A DNA stretch of 15,376 bases from Chloroflexota bacterium (GTDB taxonomy: Bacteria > Chloroflexota > Dehalococcoidia > UBA2979): the NCBI GenBank assembly GCA_002710905.1, contig PAJB01000015.1:15024-30399 (forward strand), written 5' to 3'. Made by a program: the position numbers and the translations under genes. Positions 1 to 6,649 of the stretch are shown here, piece by piece; the first letter of the stretch is position 1; each line of letters opens with the position of its first letter. Under the pieces are notes generated by a model. That model searched no databases. It worked only from the letters and a program-made list of their open reading frames with translations, and had not been told where the DNA came from.

Positions 1-888
1 ATGGCTACAACTTCTTATGAAAATACATCACGCGGATTTATAAAAACTCCTCATGGAAATATTGAATATAGAGAATCAGGAGAGAAAAAGTTGCCAAAAT
101 TAGTTTTATTGCATTCTTCTCCGAGAAGCTCAATAGATTATCAACCTCTTCTCAAATATCTGAGACCTTATTTTAACGTATTTGCGCCCACAACGGCTGG
201 CTATGGAGATTCAGATAGACCACCAACACCATATGAAACAGTTGATGATTTTACACAGTCTTTAGAATGGGTCATAGATGGCTTAGGATTAAAAACATTT
301 AATTTATATGGAGCAAGAACTGGTGCACAAATTGCAATAAATTATCAAATTCGAAATCAGGCAAAAATAGAAAATTTAATACTTGAAGAGCCATTTGATT
401 ATTCAAACGAAGAAGGGCATGCATTGCACAAAAGAATTCACACATACTATCCAGAGAAGGCTGATGGAAGTCATTTACTAGATATGTGGGAACGATCTGG
501 AGGGAGTAAGCCAGATGCTGATTTCAATGAAGTTACAGAAAATTTCATGCATTATCTTAATATTAATGCTGGATGGGAAGATGTAAAGGATTTGTATTGG
601 GATATGGGATGGGAAGGTGCTGGCCCACATGCAATATGTAATTTTAATGTTTTTCAAGCTGCCGAACAAGTTTCCTGCCCAACTATGATCATTCATGGCA
701 GTGAGAGTAGGCTCATTAAACTACATGAAAAATATTTAACAACCATTTCAGGAAGTGAAGGAAAGATTATCGATACAAGTCATTATGCAGATAAGCTTGG
801 TAATCCTTCAAACATTTCTGGTCAATTTTCTCCTCATGTTGAACCAGAAAAATGGGTAAAAATGATTTCTGAATTTATAAATAAGTAA
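1..888 (+). CDS. Alpha/beta-hydrolase-fold protein with non-canonical nucleophile elbow
   Basis: A 295-residue protein with the layout of the alpha/beta hydrolase superfamily. Strand b3 and the oxyanion region LVLLHSSPRSS lie near residues 34-44 and TTAGYGDSDRP at 64-74. The nucleophile elbow reads YGARTGA at 103-109. A C-terminal histidine (SPHVEPEKW) sits where the catalytic His is expected. The elbow normally reads G-x-S/D/C-x-G; here it is G-A-R-T-G, so Arg106 occupies the nucleophile position. Family members commonly hydrolyse esters, C-C bonds or epoxides, but this one may use another mechanism or be non-hydrolytic. There is no signal peptide, so it is probably cytoplasmic. The ATG is the first base of the window, so an upstream start cannot be excluded, although MATTSYEN looks natural. 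It is followed at once by the amidohydrolase gene in the same direction, which suggests joint transcription and a shared pathway. The fold is confident; the substrate is unknown. Confidence 0.85.
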   Translation: MATTSYENTSRGFIKTPHGNIEYRESGEKKLPKLVLLHSSPRSSIDYQPLLKYLRPYFNVFAPTTAGYGDSDRPPTPYETVDDFTQSLEWVIDGLGLKTFNLYGARTGAQIAINYQIRNQAKIENLILEEPFDYSNEEGHALHKRIHTYYPEKADGSHLLDMWERSGGSKPDADFNEVTENFMHYLNINAGWEDVKDLYWDMGWEGAGPHAICNFNVFQAAEQVSCPTMIIHGSESRLIKLHEKYLTTISGSEGKIIDTSHYADKLGNPSNISGQFSPHVEPEKWVKMISEFINK

Positions 889-893
889 TGTTT

Positions 894-900
894 GAAGGAT
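894..900 (+). promoter_or_regulatory. Ribosome binding site that sets the amidohydrolase start
   Basis: GAAGGAT ends 6 bases before the ATG at 907, which is ideal spacing. A TTG in the same frame at 892 overlaps this element and has no comparable site of its own, so ATG 907 is the preferred start. Confidence 0.6.
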
Positions 901-906
901 TATCAA

Positions 907-1773
907 ATGAAAACAACAGAAAATATGCCAGTCATTGATGCAGTTTGCGGTTTATTCACTCATGATGCACAACCTTATCGCCCTGAATGGAGAGATAAAT
1001 TTTTGGTTGAAAAAATTGGTGCTGAAAAAGAGAGAGTCTCCGGTCATTCACTGGACGAATTAGTTGGCAAACTTGATGACGCAGGAATAGAGCAGGCGAT
1101 AATTCATGCAGTCAGAGCTGGCCAAGAGCATCATCCTTCTAGTGTGAGAATTCCTTATGAATTAGTTCACGAAGCAACAAAAAAATATCCAGGAAAACTA
1201 TACGGACTTGCTGGGATTGATCCAACTGAAGGAATGGAAGGCGTAAGAAAATTTGAATGGGCAGTTAAAGATTTAGGGTTTATTGGCGCACATTTTTATC
1301 CTCATTGGTTTGAAATACCTCCTAATCATGCAAAAGTTTATCCTTTCTATGCAAAATGCGTTGAGCTTGGTGTACCTATTCAGATGCAAGTTGGGCAATC
1401 ACTACTATATGACACATCTTTTCCGAGACGTTCTGTAGGACAACCTATTACTCTTGATGAAGTTGCATGTGATTTTCCTGAATTGGTATTAATAGGAATC
1501 CACGTAGGGATTCCTTGGACAAATGAGATGATTGCAATGGCTTGGAAGCATCCTAATGTTTATATAGGCAGTGATGCTCATTCTCCAAAATATTGGCCAA
1601 AGGAGCTTGTGCACTATATTAATAGTTACGGCAAAGATAAAGTTATTTTTGGTACCGACTTTCCGGTCTTGGATTTTGCAAGAACTATCAAAGAAATAGA
1701 AGAGTTAGATATAAATGAAGTTGCATTAAAAAAATTAATGTACGAGAATACACAGAAAATATATAATTTATAA
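907..1773 (+). CDS. Amidohydrolase-2 family protein (TIM barrel) with incomplete metal site
   Basis: A 288-residue protein resembling the amidohydrolase-related family (PF04909), which includes ACMSD-type decarboxylases and hydrolases. Visible landmarks are GLAGIDPTEGMEGVRKFEWA (residues 100-119), GAHFYPHWFEIPPNH (127-141), IGIHVGIPW (197-204) and a C-terminal VIFGTDFPVLDF (246-257). H199 and D251 match conserved barrel positions. However, strand b1, which normally carries D-x-H-x-H or HxH, reads IDAVCGLF (10-17). The usual PV-x-x-H strand reads PIQMQVGQ (157-164), with Gln in place of the metal His. The protein may therefore bind no metal, or bind it differently. ATG 907 is chosen over TTG 892 because of the GAAGGAT site. 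The gene lies 18 bp after the hydrolase stop and 24 bp before the peroxiredoxin gene, suggesting one operon. Substrate unknown; family assignment fairly sure. Confidence 0.82.
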   Translation: MKTTENMPVIDAVCGLFTHDAQPYRPEWRDKFLVEKIGAEKERVSGHSLDELVGKLDDAGIEQAIIHAVRAGQEHHPSSVRIPYELVHEATKKYPGKLYGLAGIDPTEGMEGVRKFEWAVKDLGFIGAHFYPHWFEIPPNHAKVYPFYAKCVELGVPIQMQVGQSLLYDTSFPRRSVGQPITLDEVACDFPELVLIGIHVGIPWTNEMIAMAWKHPNVYIGSDAHSPKYWPKELVHYINSYGKDKVIFGTDFPVLDFARTIKEIEELDINEVALKKLMYENTQKIYNL

Positions 1774-1797
1774 AACTATTTAACGAAAGGAATTGAT

Positions 1798-2244
1798 ATG
1801 TCTATTAAAGTTGGAGATAAAGCTCCAGATTTTACAGTTATGAATGAAGACAATGAACCAGTGACATTATCGGAGTTGATAAATAAGAAAGTTGTGTTGG
1901 TTTTTTATCCATTTGATTTTTCAGGCATTTGCCAAGGTGAGCTTTGTGAAATTAGAGATAACTACAATTCATGGATTGAAAATGGTGCTGTAGTTTTTGG
2001 AATCAGTCGTGACAGTAGACATGCTCATACTGCTTTTAAAAAACAAGAGGGCTTCCCTTTTTCTTTACTAGCTGATACAAAAGGCGAGGTTGCAAAAAAA
2101 TATGGTGCTTGGAATGAAGATTTAGCTGCAGCTGAAAGAATGACAATTGTGATTAATGAAGAAGGTGAAATAACCTATTTAATTCATAATGGAGTTCCTG
2201 ATGCACGCGATCATTCAGGCGTTTTAGATGCAGTAATTAATTAA
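1798..2244 (+). CDS. Bcp/AhpE-type peroxiredoxin
   Basis: A thiol peroxidase of 148 residues that would reduce hydrogen peroxide or organic peroxides in the cytoplasm. The thioredoxin-fold signature is clear: KVGDKAPDFTV at the N-terminus, then VLVFYPFDFSGICQGELCEIRD (residues 33-54), giving peroxidatic Cys45. Cys50, five residues later, matches the resolving-cysteine spacing of E. coli Bcp, so an intramolecular disulfide is likely. The stretch SGICQGEL also resembles mycobacterial AhpE. The length is typical of the family. ATG 1798 is preceded by GAAAGGA (1785-1791) at good spacing. The stop codon is merged with the Shine-Dalgarno sequence of the next gene, a flavin disulfide oxidoreductase. 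That pairing suggests, by inference, that the oxidoreductase might feed electrons to a dithiol partner of this peroxidase. Confidence in the family is high. Confidence 0.93.
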   Translation: MSIKVGDKAPDFTVMNEDNEPVTLSELINKKVVLVFYPFDFSGICQGELCEIRDNYNSWIENGAVVFGISRDSRHAHTAFKKQEGFPFSLLADTKGEVAKKYGAWNEDLAAAERMTIVINEEGEITYLIHNGVPDARDHSGVLDAVIN

Positions 2245-2247
2245 GGA
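2242..2247 (+). promoter_or_regulatory. Ribosome binding site pointing to an ATA start
   Basis: TAAGGA overlaps the peroxiredoxin stop codon (TAA 2242-2244). It sits 7 bases before ATA 2255, in the frame of the oxidoreductase. No ATG, GTG or TTG occurs in that frame between the upstream in-frame stop at 2234 and ATG 2345, so the site supports ATA as the initiation codon. Confidence 0.55.
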
Positions 2248-2254
2248 CAAGAAC

Positions 2255-3634
2255 ATAGAAAAATTTGAGGTCATTGTAATTGGGGGTGGATCTGCTGGGA
2301 AATGGGTTGCAGAAAATGTTGCCTATGGAGGAAAAACAGCCTTAATGATCGAAAACAGAATGGTAGGTGGCGAATGTCCTTATTTTGCTTGTATGCCAGC
2401 AAAGGCAATGTTGCATTCAGCTGAAATTCGTCATAATGCTTCTCAATTCCAACAATTTGGCCATGCATCGAAAGAACCAATTTTTGATAGTGAAATTCAA
2501 GGTTATGCAGCAGCTGTTGCAATAAGACATCGAGTTGCAGAGCACTTAGATGATACAGAAACAGCTGAGCGCTTCTTGCAATCTGGTGCCAAATTAATTC
2601 GAGGCAAAGGTACGATTCAAAAAAATGGCATAGTAGAAGTCAATGATCAACAATTTGCATATGAAGACTTGGTACTTGCTACAGGAACAGAATTTAATAT
2701 TCCTCCAATTAAAGGCCTAGATGATATAAATTATTGGACAAGTGATGATTTTTATACGTCACAAGATCTACCTAAATCATTAATAATTATTGGTGGTGGT
2801 CCTGTAGGATTAGAAATAGCTCAGATCGCCCATAGATTTGGATCTGAAGTGCATATATTAGAAGTGGCTTCTAATATTATGCCTACTGAAGATCGTGAAA
2901 TTGCTTTAGAATTACAAGATTTGCTGATATCTGAAGGAATCAATATTCATACAAATATACAAATTGCAAATATCTTTGAGGAAGATCATGTAGAAGTTAA
3001 ATTACAATCAGGTAAATCAGTTATTGGTGAAAAATTATTAATTGCTACTGGAAAGCGCAATAACCTCAATAATATTAATATCAACAATTTAAATTTATCC
3101 TTGGATCCATATAAGCCATTACCTGTAGATAAGTATCTTAAGGTGAATGGGACTGAAAATGTTTGGGCAGGTGGTGATATTACTGGGATAGCACCCTATA
3201 CGCATACTGCAAACTATCATGGAAGAATAATCACAAGCAACTTGTTAGGTCAGAAAATCGAAGCAGATCATTCTGCAGTACCGAGAGGTCTATATACTGA
3301 TCCGGAAGTAGCATCTGTTGGAATATCTGAGGAAAAAGCAAAAGAGTTAAAATTAAATTATGCTGCGGCCTCACATCCATTTGGTGACACTGCAAGAGGT
3401 TTTGCAACTAGAAAAGGGACAGGCCGATTAAAATTGATCGCAGATTTAGACAATAATAAGCTTATTGGCGCATCTGTAGTGGGGCCAAATGCTGGAGAAA
3501 TAATTGGTGAGGCAGTTCTTGCAATGCAAGCGAATATAAGTGTTACAGAATTTGCAAAAGCAATTCATCCATTTCCAACATACACAGAAGCATACGAGCC
3601 CCCATTAAGGGAGCTCGCTACTAAAATCAAATAA
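2255..3634 (+). CDS. FAD/NAD(P)-dependent disulfide oxidoreductase (MerA/dihydrolipoamide dehydrogenase-like)
   Basis: A class I pyridine nucleotide-disulfide oxidoreductase, 459 residues from the ATA start. The FAD Rossmann motif VIVIGGGSAG (6-15) is followed by the redox-active pair in ECPYFACMPAK (C41 and C46, CxxxxC). A second GxGxxG, IIIGGGPVGLEIA, binds NAD(P)H, and VWAGGDITG is the second FAD contact. The C-terminal dimerisation domain ends in AIHPFPTYTEA. The usual HxHPTxxE pair reads HPFPTYTE, so Phe440 replaces the catalytic His of lipoamide dehydrogenases while His438 and Glu445 remain; this points to the MerA-like side of the family. There is no N-terminal mercury-binding domain and no C-terminal cysteine pair, so true mercuric reductase is unlikely. 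An ATG at 2345 is in frame but would remove the FAD-binding motif. The gene lies 10 bp after the peroxiredoxin gene and is probably co-transcribed. Electron acceptor unknown. Confidence 0.85.
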   Translation: MEKFEVIVIGGGSAGKWVAENVAYGGKTALMIENRMVGGECPYFACMPAKAMLHSAEIRHNASQFQQFGHASKEPIFDSEIQGYAAAVAIRHRVAEHLDDTETAERFLQSGAKLIRGKGTIQKNGIVEVNDQQFAYEDLVLATGTEFNIPPIKGLDDINYWTSDDFYTSQDLPKSLIIIGGGPVGLEIAQIAHRFGSEVHILEVASNIMPTEDREIALELQDLLISEGINIHTNIQIANIFEEDHVEVKLQSGKSVIGEKLLIATGKRNNLNNININNLNLSLDPYKPLPVDKYLKVNGTENVWAGGDITGIAPYTHTANYHGRIITSNLLGQKIEADHSAVPRGLYTDPEVASVGISEEKAKELKLNYAAASHPFGDTARGFATRKGTGRLKLIADLDNNKLIGASVVGPNAGEIIGEAVLAMQANISVTEFAKAIHPFPTYTEAYEPPLRELATKIK

Positions 3635-3651
3635 CTTATATGATTAATGAA

Positions 3652-4137
3652 TTATTTGTCTTCTAATGCTTTTTCAATATCATTCAAATGGTCCATAAAA
3701 TGTCTTGGTCCACCATAATACATGATATCAACTGCATACATTTCACCATCACCAAATTTCACTTTCTGTGAAAGATCTTCTTCAGAGATATTAGGCATAT
3801 CTGCTTGCGCAGCCGCAAATCCCTCTTCACATTCTTGAATAAGTTCTTCAATTGAAGCACCTTTGCGATCTTCAACTTGAAGGTGATTTGCCTCATCAGT
3901 ACTCATAGGTTCTGAGTCGGAATTCATTTCACTTATTCTTTTATGCAATAGAGGTATAGGATTTGCACGAGCAGCTAAATGACTCACTGCATCACGAACT
4001 TTCCATTCACCTTCTGGTAATGGAGCATCTGGATTTGCAAGTATTTTATCTTTAAGTCTCTCAATAATCTCAGCACAAGTGCCAATTCTTTCAACGACTT
4101 TCGGTCCATCAGAACGTGGACCATCCCCATCAGCCAT
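3652..4137 (-). CDS. DinB/maleylpyruvate-isomerase-like helical protein
   Basis: A 161-residue protein that looks like a DinB-superfamily four-helix bundle (DinB_2/MDMPI_N type). The signature EGEWKVRDAVSHLAARAN (42-59) corresponds to the W-x-x-(R/K)-(D)-x-x-x-H helix. The C-terminal YYGGPRHFMDHLNDIEKAL (140-158) supplies two more histidines. H53, H146 and H150 could form the three-His metal site of this superfamily. Known relatives include thiol-dependent transferases and isomerases, so a metal-dependent thiol or small-molecule transfer role is possible, but no substrate can be named. The N-terminus (MADGDGPRSDGPK) is acidic and probably disordered. AAAGGA lies 8 bases upstream of the ATG on the minus strand. 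It converges with the oxidoreductase gene, with only 17 bp between the stops. It sits 89 bp downstream of the nuclease gene on the same strand; that gap holds only T- and A-rich tracts and no clear terminator. Confidence 0.72.
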   Translation of the reverse strand: MADGDGPRSDGPKVVERIGTCAEIIERLKDKILANPDAPLPEGEWKVRDAVSHLAARANPIPLLHKRISEMNSDSEPMSTDEANHLQVEDRKGASIEELIQECEEGFAAAQADMPNISEEDLSQKVKFGDGEMYAVDIMYYGGPRHFMDHLNDIEKALEDK

Positions 4138-4226
4138 CGTCTATTCCTTTCATAAATTTAACCACAGGTCTTAAAGTTAGTAGCTGTTATTCAAAAAAAC
4201 AACTTCAAATAAAAAAAAATAGTGTT

Positions 4227-5411
4227 TCAAATTTTTTTCATTTTTCTAAGACTAGGCATTTGAAATCCACATTTTTCAAAATTTACACATTGTAAATAGG
4301 TTTTAATATATTTAGTTGGCTTTACAGGACGTACATCACTAAGTATGCCTTGGCAAAATGGACACTTATGTGAACTGATTGAAGCAATATGTTCTAATAA
4401 TGAATTTTTTTCATCTTTATAAATCTCATATGCTTTTTTATTAGTAAGAATTCGTTTTTCAAGTGTGTCAATTCCGAATTTTAATGCAACGTGCTGCTTC
4501 CCTAAATCACACCTATAAAGATAGGGGCAATAATCTCTACATAATCCCCCAGGAGAAGATTGAGCGACACCTAATCGTTCAGATGACTTTTTCACAACTT
4601 CAATACGTTCCATAACTTCCAGAAAAGAATTTCTAACTTTTGATAAATTCTCAACTTTTAATATGACCCTACTAATAAAATTGTTGGTATTTTCTGCAGC
4701 TAAATTAATTACTTCTAACACAACATAGTTTGAAGCAACTGATATAGAGCGATCTTTGATAAACCAACTTGCTGATGGGTTGTTAAGTTCAATTAATGCC
4801 CAGATTCCTCGCATTAATAAGCCTAAATCTTTAGCTGGATCTACTAAATTTTTCCCAGACTTGTAATCTCTAATTAAAACATATGGGTCATTGTCTTGTG
4901 GCTTGTAGATACCAACAACATCGGCGCGAGTTTTACTTCTTGCTTGTTCACTAATAAATACCCCTTCAAAATTATCATTATGATCAAGCCAACATTCTTC
5001 CCAAACAAGTAATTCATTGGCGTGTTCATCAAGATACCAATGCTCCATATCATTAATTATTAAGTTAATGCACTTATTAATACCTGACTGAACAGACATC
5101 ATCTTTTCAGCAACCTCTTGATGAGACAAAGAGAGATTTAATTTAGATAATTCGATTTCTAAATTTGCGTCAAATAAATCAACAAAAAAAGGCTTCTCTA
5201 GTTTGTCACCTAAGTATTTTTTCTTTTTTGCATATTTTTGTACTTCTAAAAGACAATTATGTATTGCGTTGCCAATATCAGCATAAAATGTATCAATAGT
5301 AAGCTCTCCAATTTCATTTTCATGATAACGAAACCATGCAGATGCGTTACAATCTAGAAATTTTGAAATTGCTGAAGGAGAAAAACTGATTATTGAAGAA
5401 CTATCTGTCAT
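4227..5411 (-). CDS. RecB/Cas4-type PD-(D/E)XK nuclease with Fe-S cysteines and C-terminal zinc ribbon
   Basis: A 394-residue putative DNA nuclease. The N-terminus FSPSAISKFLDCNASAWFRY (10-29) matches the SxS-x-L-x-x-(Y/F)-x-x-C-P motif of RecB-family (PDDEXK_1) nucleases. GNAIH (47-51) is the helix histidine. RADVVG (162-167) and LIRDYKSGK (179-187) supply the catalytic D164, D182 and K184. CRDYCPYLYRC (291-301), together with C21, makes the four-cysteine Fe-S pattern seen in AddB and Cas4. A further domain follows: CPFC at 350-353 and C375/C381 form a C4 zinc ribbon resembling those at topoisomerase I C-termini, suggesting DNA binding. The central region (60-135) is not recognised. No helicase, cas gene or CRISPR array lies nearby. 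It is divergent from the lipoprotein-protease gene. No clear Shine-Dalgarno sequence precedes the ATG, so translation may be leaderless or weak. The nuclease call is fairly sure; the role (repair, plasmid or phage defence) is unknown. Confidence 0.82.
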   Translation of the reverse strand: MTDSSSIISFSPSAISKFLDCNASAWFRYHENEIGELTIDTFYADIGNAIHNCLLEVQKYAKKKKYLGDKLEKPFFVDLFDANLEIELSKLNLSLSHQEVAEKMMSVQSGINKCINLIINDMEHWYLDEHANELLVWEECWLDHNDNFEGVFISEQARSKTRADVVGIYKPQDNDPYVLIRDYKSGKNLVDPAKDLGLLMRGIWALIELNNPSASWFIKDRSISVASNYVVLEVINLAAENTNNFISRVILKVENLSKVRNSFLEVMERIEVVKKSSERLGVAQSSPGGLCRDYCPYLYRCDLGKQHVALKFGIDTLEKRILTNKKAYEIYKDEKNSLLEHIASISSHKCPFCQGILSDVRPVKPTKYIKTYLQCVNFEKCGFQMPSLRKMKKI

Positions 5412-5520
5412 ATTCTAATAATACAAATTCAAATATGTTTTGTGTATGAAAGTCCAAAAATATTCATTTATTAAATCCTTATAAATAATTTATTTTTTTA
5501 TTAAGAATATATCGTTTCAA

Positions 5521-5526
5521 TATAAT
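5521..5526 (+). promoter_or_regulatory. Possible -10 element of the lipoprotein-protease gene
   Basis: A consensus TATAAT lies 38 bp before the ATG at 5565, in the 153-bp divergent region 5412-5564. No good -35 hexamer is present at 16-18 bp, and the region is so AT-rich that chance matches are common. I see no other convincing signal in this region. Confidence 0.25.
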
Positions 5527-5564
5527 ACTTTAGAATTTAGTTAATTAAAAAACAAATTATACTA

Positions 5565-6647
5565 ATGAAAAAAATAGCAACATTGATAATCATTGCAACA
5601 CTTGGCATAAATGGTTGTAGCTTTTTTGCATCTGACCAAGCTAGTGAATCTGAGAAACTTCGAATTGAATATCAAAATATTATTCAAGAGATAGACTCAG
5701 TTTTAGAGGAAAAGATTGATCAAATAGTCTTAGAATCAAATAGCGTTATTGACGCTTCAGAAAGTGCAGCAGAAAGTGCAAAAGCTGCTAATACAAGTTC
5801 ATTAAATGCTAAAAAAATTGCTCAAGCTGCAGAAGATAATTTAACTATATTAGACGATAAGATAGCTAAAATAAATAAAACTATTGAAGAAATCAATAAA
5901 ATCTCTGAAAAAATTTCTAAAGAATCTGCAGATGCATCATCAGCTGCCAAACAGGCAATTGCTAGCTCTTTGCAAGCAGAGTCAAGCGCGCAAACTGCTT
6001 CCAAGAGTGCATTCACTGCTTCAAAAAGTAGTGAAGATGCAAAAAAATCGGTAGATGCTGCTACGCAAATCAATGATACTGTTTGTTCATTTGCAAAATC
6101 AGCTCAAGTCATACTAGATGGAATAGTGAAAATTCAAAATGGAGGCAGTAGTGGCACAGGCTTTCATGTTGGCAATAATTATATTCTAACTGCAGAACAT
6201 GTAGTCAAAGGAGCCAGTGGCGTAATCATCAAATACCAAGATGGCGAAATGATAGCATCAAATATAATAAAACGAGAATCAGAATCAGATTTGGCACTAA
6301 TTAAATCAACAAAAACACTAGAAGATAAATTATCTTTAGCAGATAATCTTGAAAAAAATACACCTGGGACAATTATAGGTGCAGCAGGATTTCCTATTGG
6401 AGTAGATGATGAAGGCTCTGTTACAAAAGGCTCACTATCTAGAATTTTCTTAGAAAACAAAATTGAAACAATTCAAACTGATGCAGCTCTAAATCCTGGA
6501 AATAGTGGTGGGCCTTTATTTGATGAATGCGGGAAAGTAATAGGTGTAATAACAAAGAAAAAAGTTGGCTCTACAATTGAAGGAATGGGCTATGGCACAG
6601 GCCTAACAACACTTATAAAATTCATAGATGAATTTGAGATCGATTAA
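5565..6647 (+). CDS. Lipoprotein with coiled-coil stalk and trypsin-like (DegP-type) protease domain
   Basis: A 360-residue predicted surface protein. Residues 1-17 form a signal peptide ending in a lipobox-like INGC, so Cys18 would be lipidated. Residues about 28-175 are rich in Ala, Ser, Lys and Glu with heptad-like spacing and no Pro or Gly. They are probably a long coiled coil lifting the catalytic domain off the membrane. Residues about 178-356 form an S1-type chymotrypsin fold with a full triad: H212 in ILTAEHVV, D242 in ESDLALI and S314 in NPGNSGGPLF, as in HtrA/DegP proteases. No PDZ domain follows, and C174 and C322 may form a disulfide. No Shine-Dalgarno sequence precedes the ATG, but the signal peptide begins there (MKKIATLIII), which supports the start. 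Its stop is 2 bp from the stop of the convergent membrane-protein gene. The substrate is unknown; envelope quality control or processing of surface proteins is plausible. Confidence 0.88.
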   Translation: MKKIATLIIIATLGINGCSFFASDQASESEKLRIEYQNIIQEIDSVLEEKIDQIVLESNSVIDASESAAESAKAANTSSLNAKKIAQAAEDNLTILDDKIAKINKTIEEINKISEKISKESADASSAAKQAIASSLQAESSAQTASKSAFTASKSSEDAKKSVDAATQINDTVCSFAKSAQVILDGIVKIQNGGSSGTGFHVGNNYILTAEHVVKGASGVIIKYQDGEMIASNIIKRESESDLALIKSTKTLEDKLSLADNLEKNTPGTIIGAAGFPIGVDDEGSVTKGSLSRIFLENKIETIQTDAALNPGNSGGPLFDECGKVIGVITKKKVGSTIEGMGYGTGLTTLIKFIDEFEID

Positions 6648-6649
6648 GT

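Noticed and set aside
2234..2345. Frameshift or broken N-terminus of the oxidoreductase
   Set aside because: The FAD motif is in the same uninterrupted frame as the rest of the protein; only a conventional start codon is missing.
2255..3634. True mercuric reductase
   Set aside because: There is no heavy-metal-binding N-terminal domain, no C-terminal cysteine pair and no mer genes nearby.
4138..4226. Terminator between the nuclease and DinB-like genes
   Set aside because: T-runs are present on the minus strand, but I found no stable GC-containing hairpin in front of them.
4227..5411. Cas4 adaptation nuclease
   Set aside because: The motifs are of the same superfamily, but there is no cas1/cas2 or array in the window, and the extra central region and zinc ribbon are not Cas4-like.
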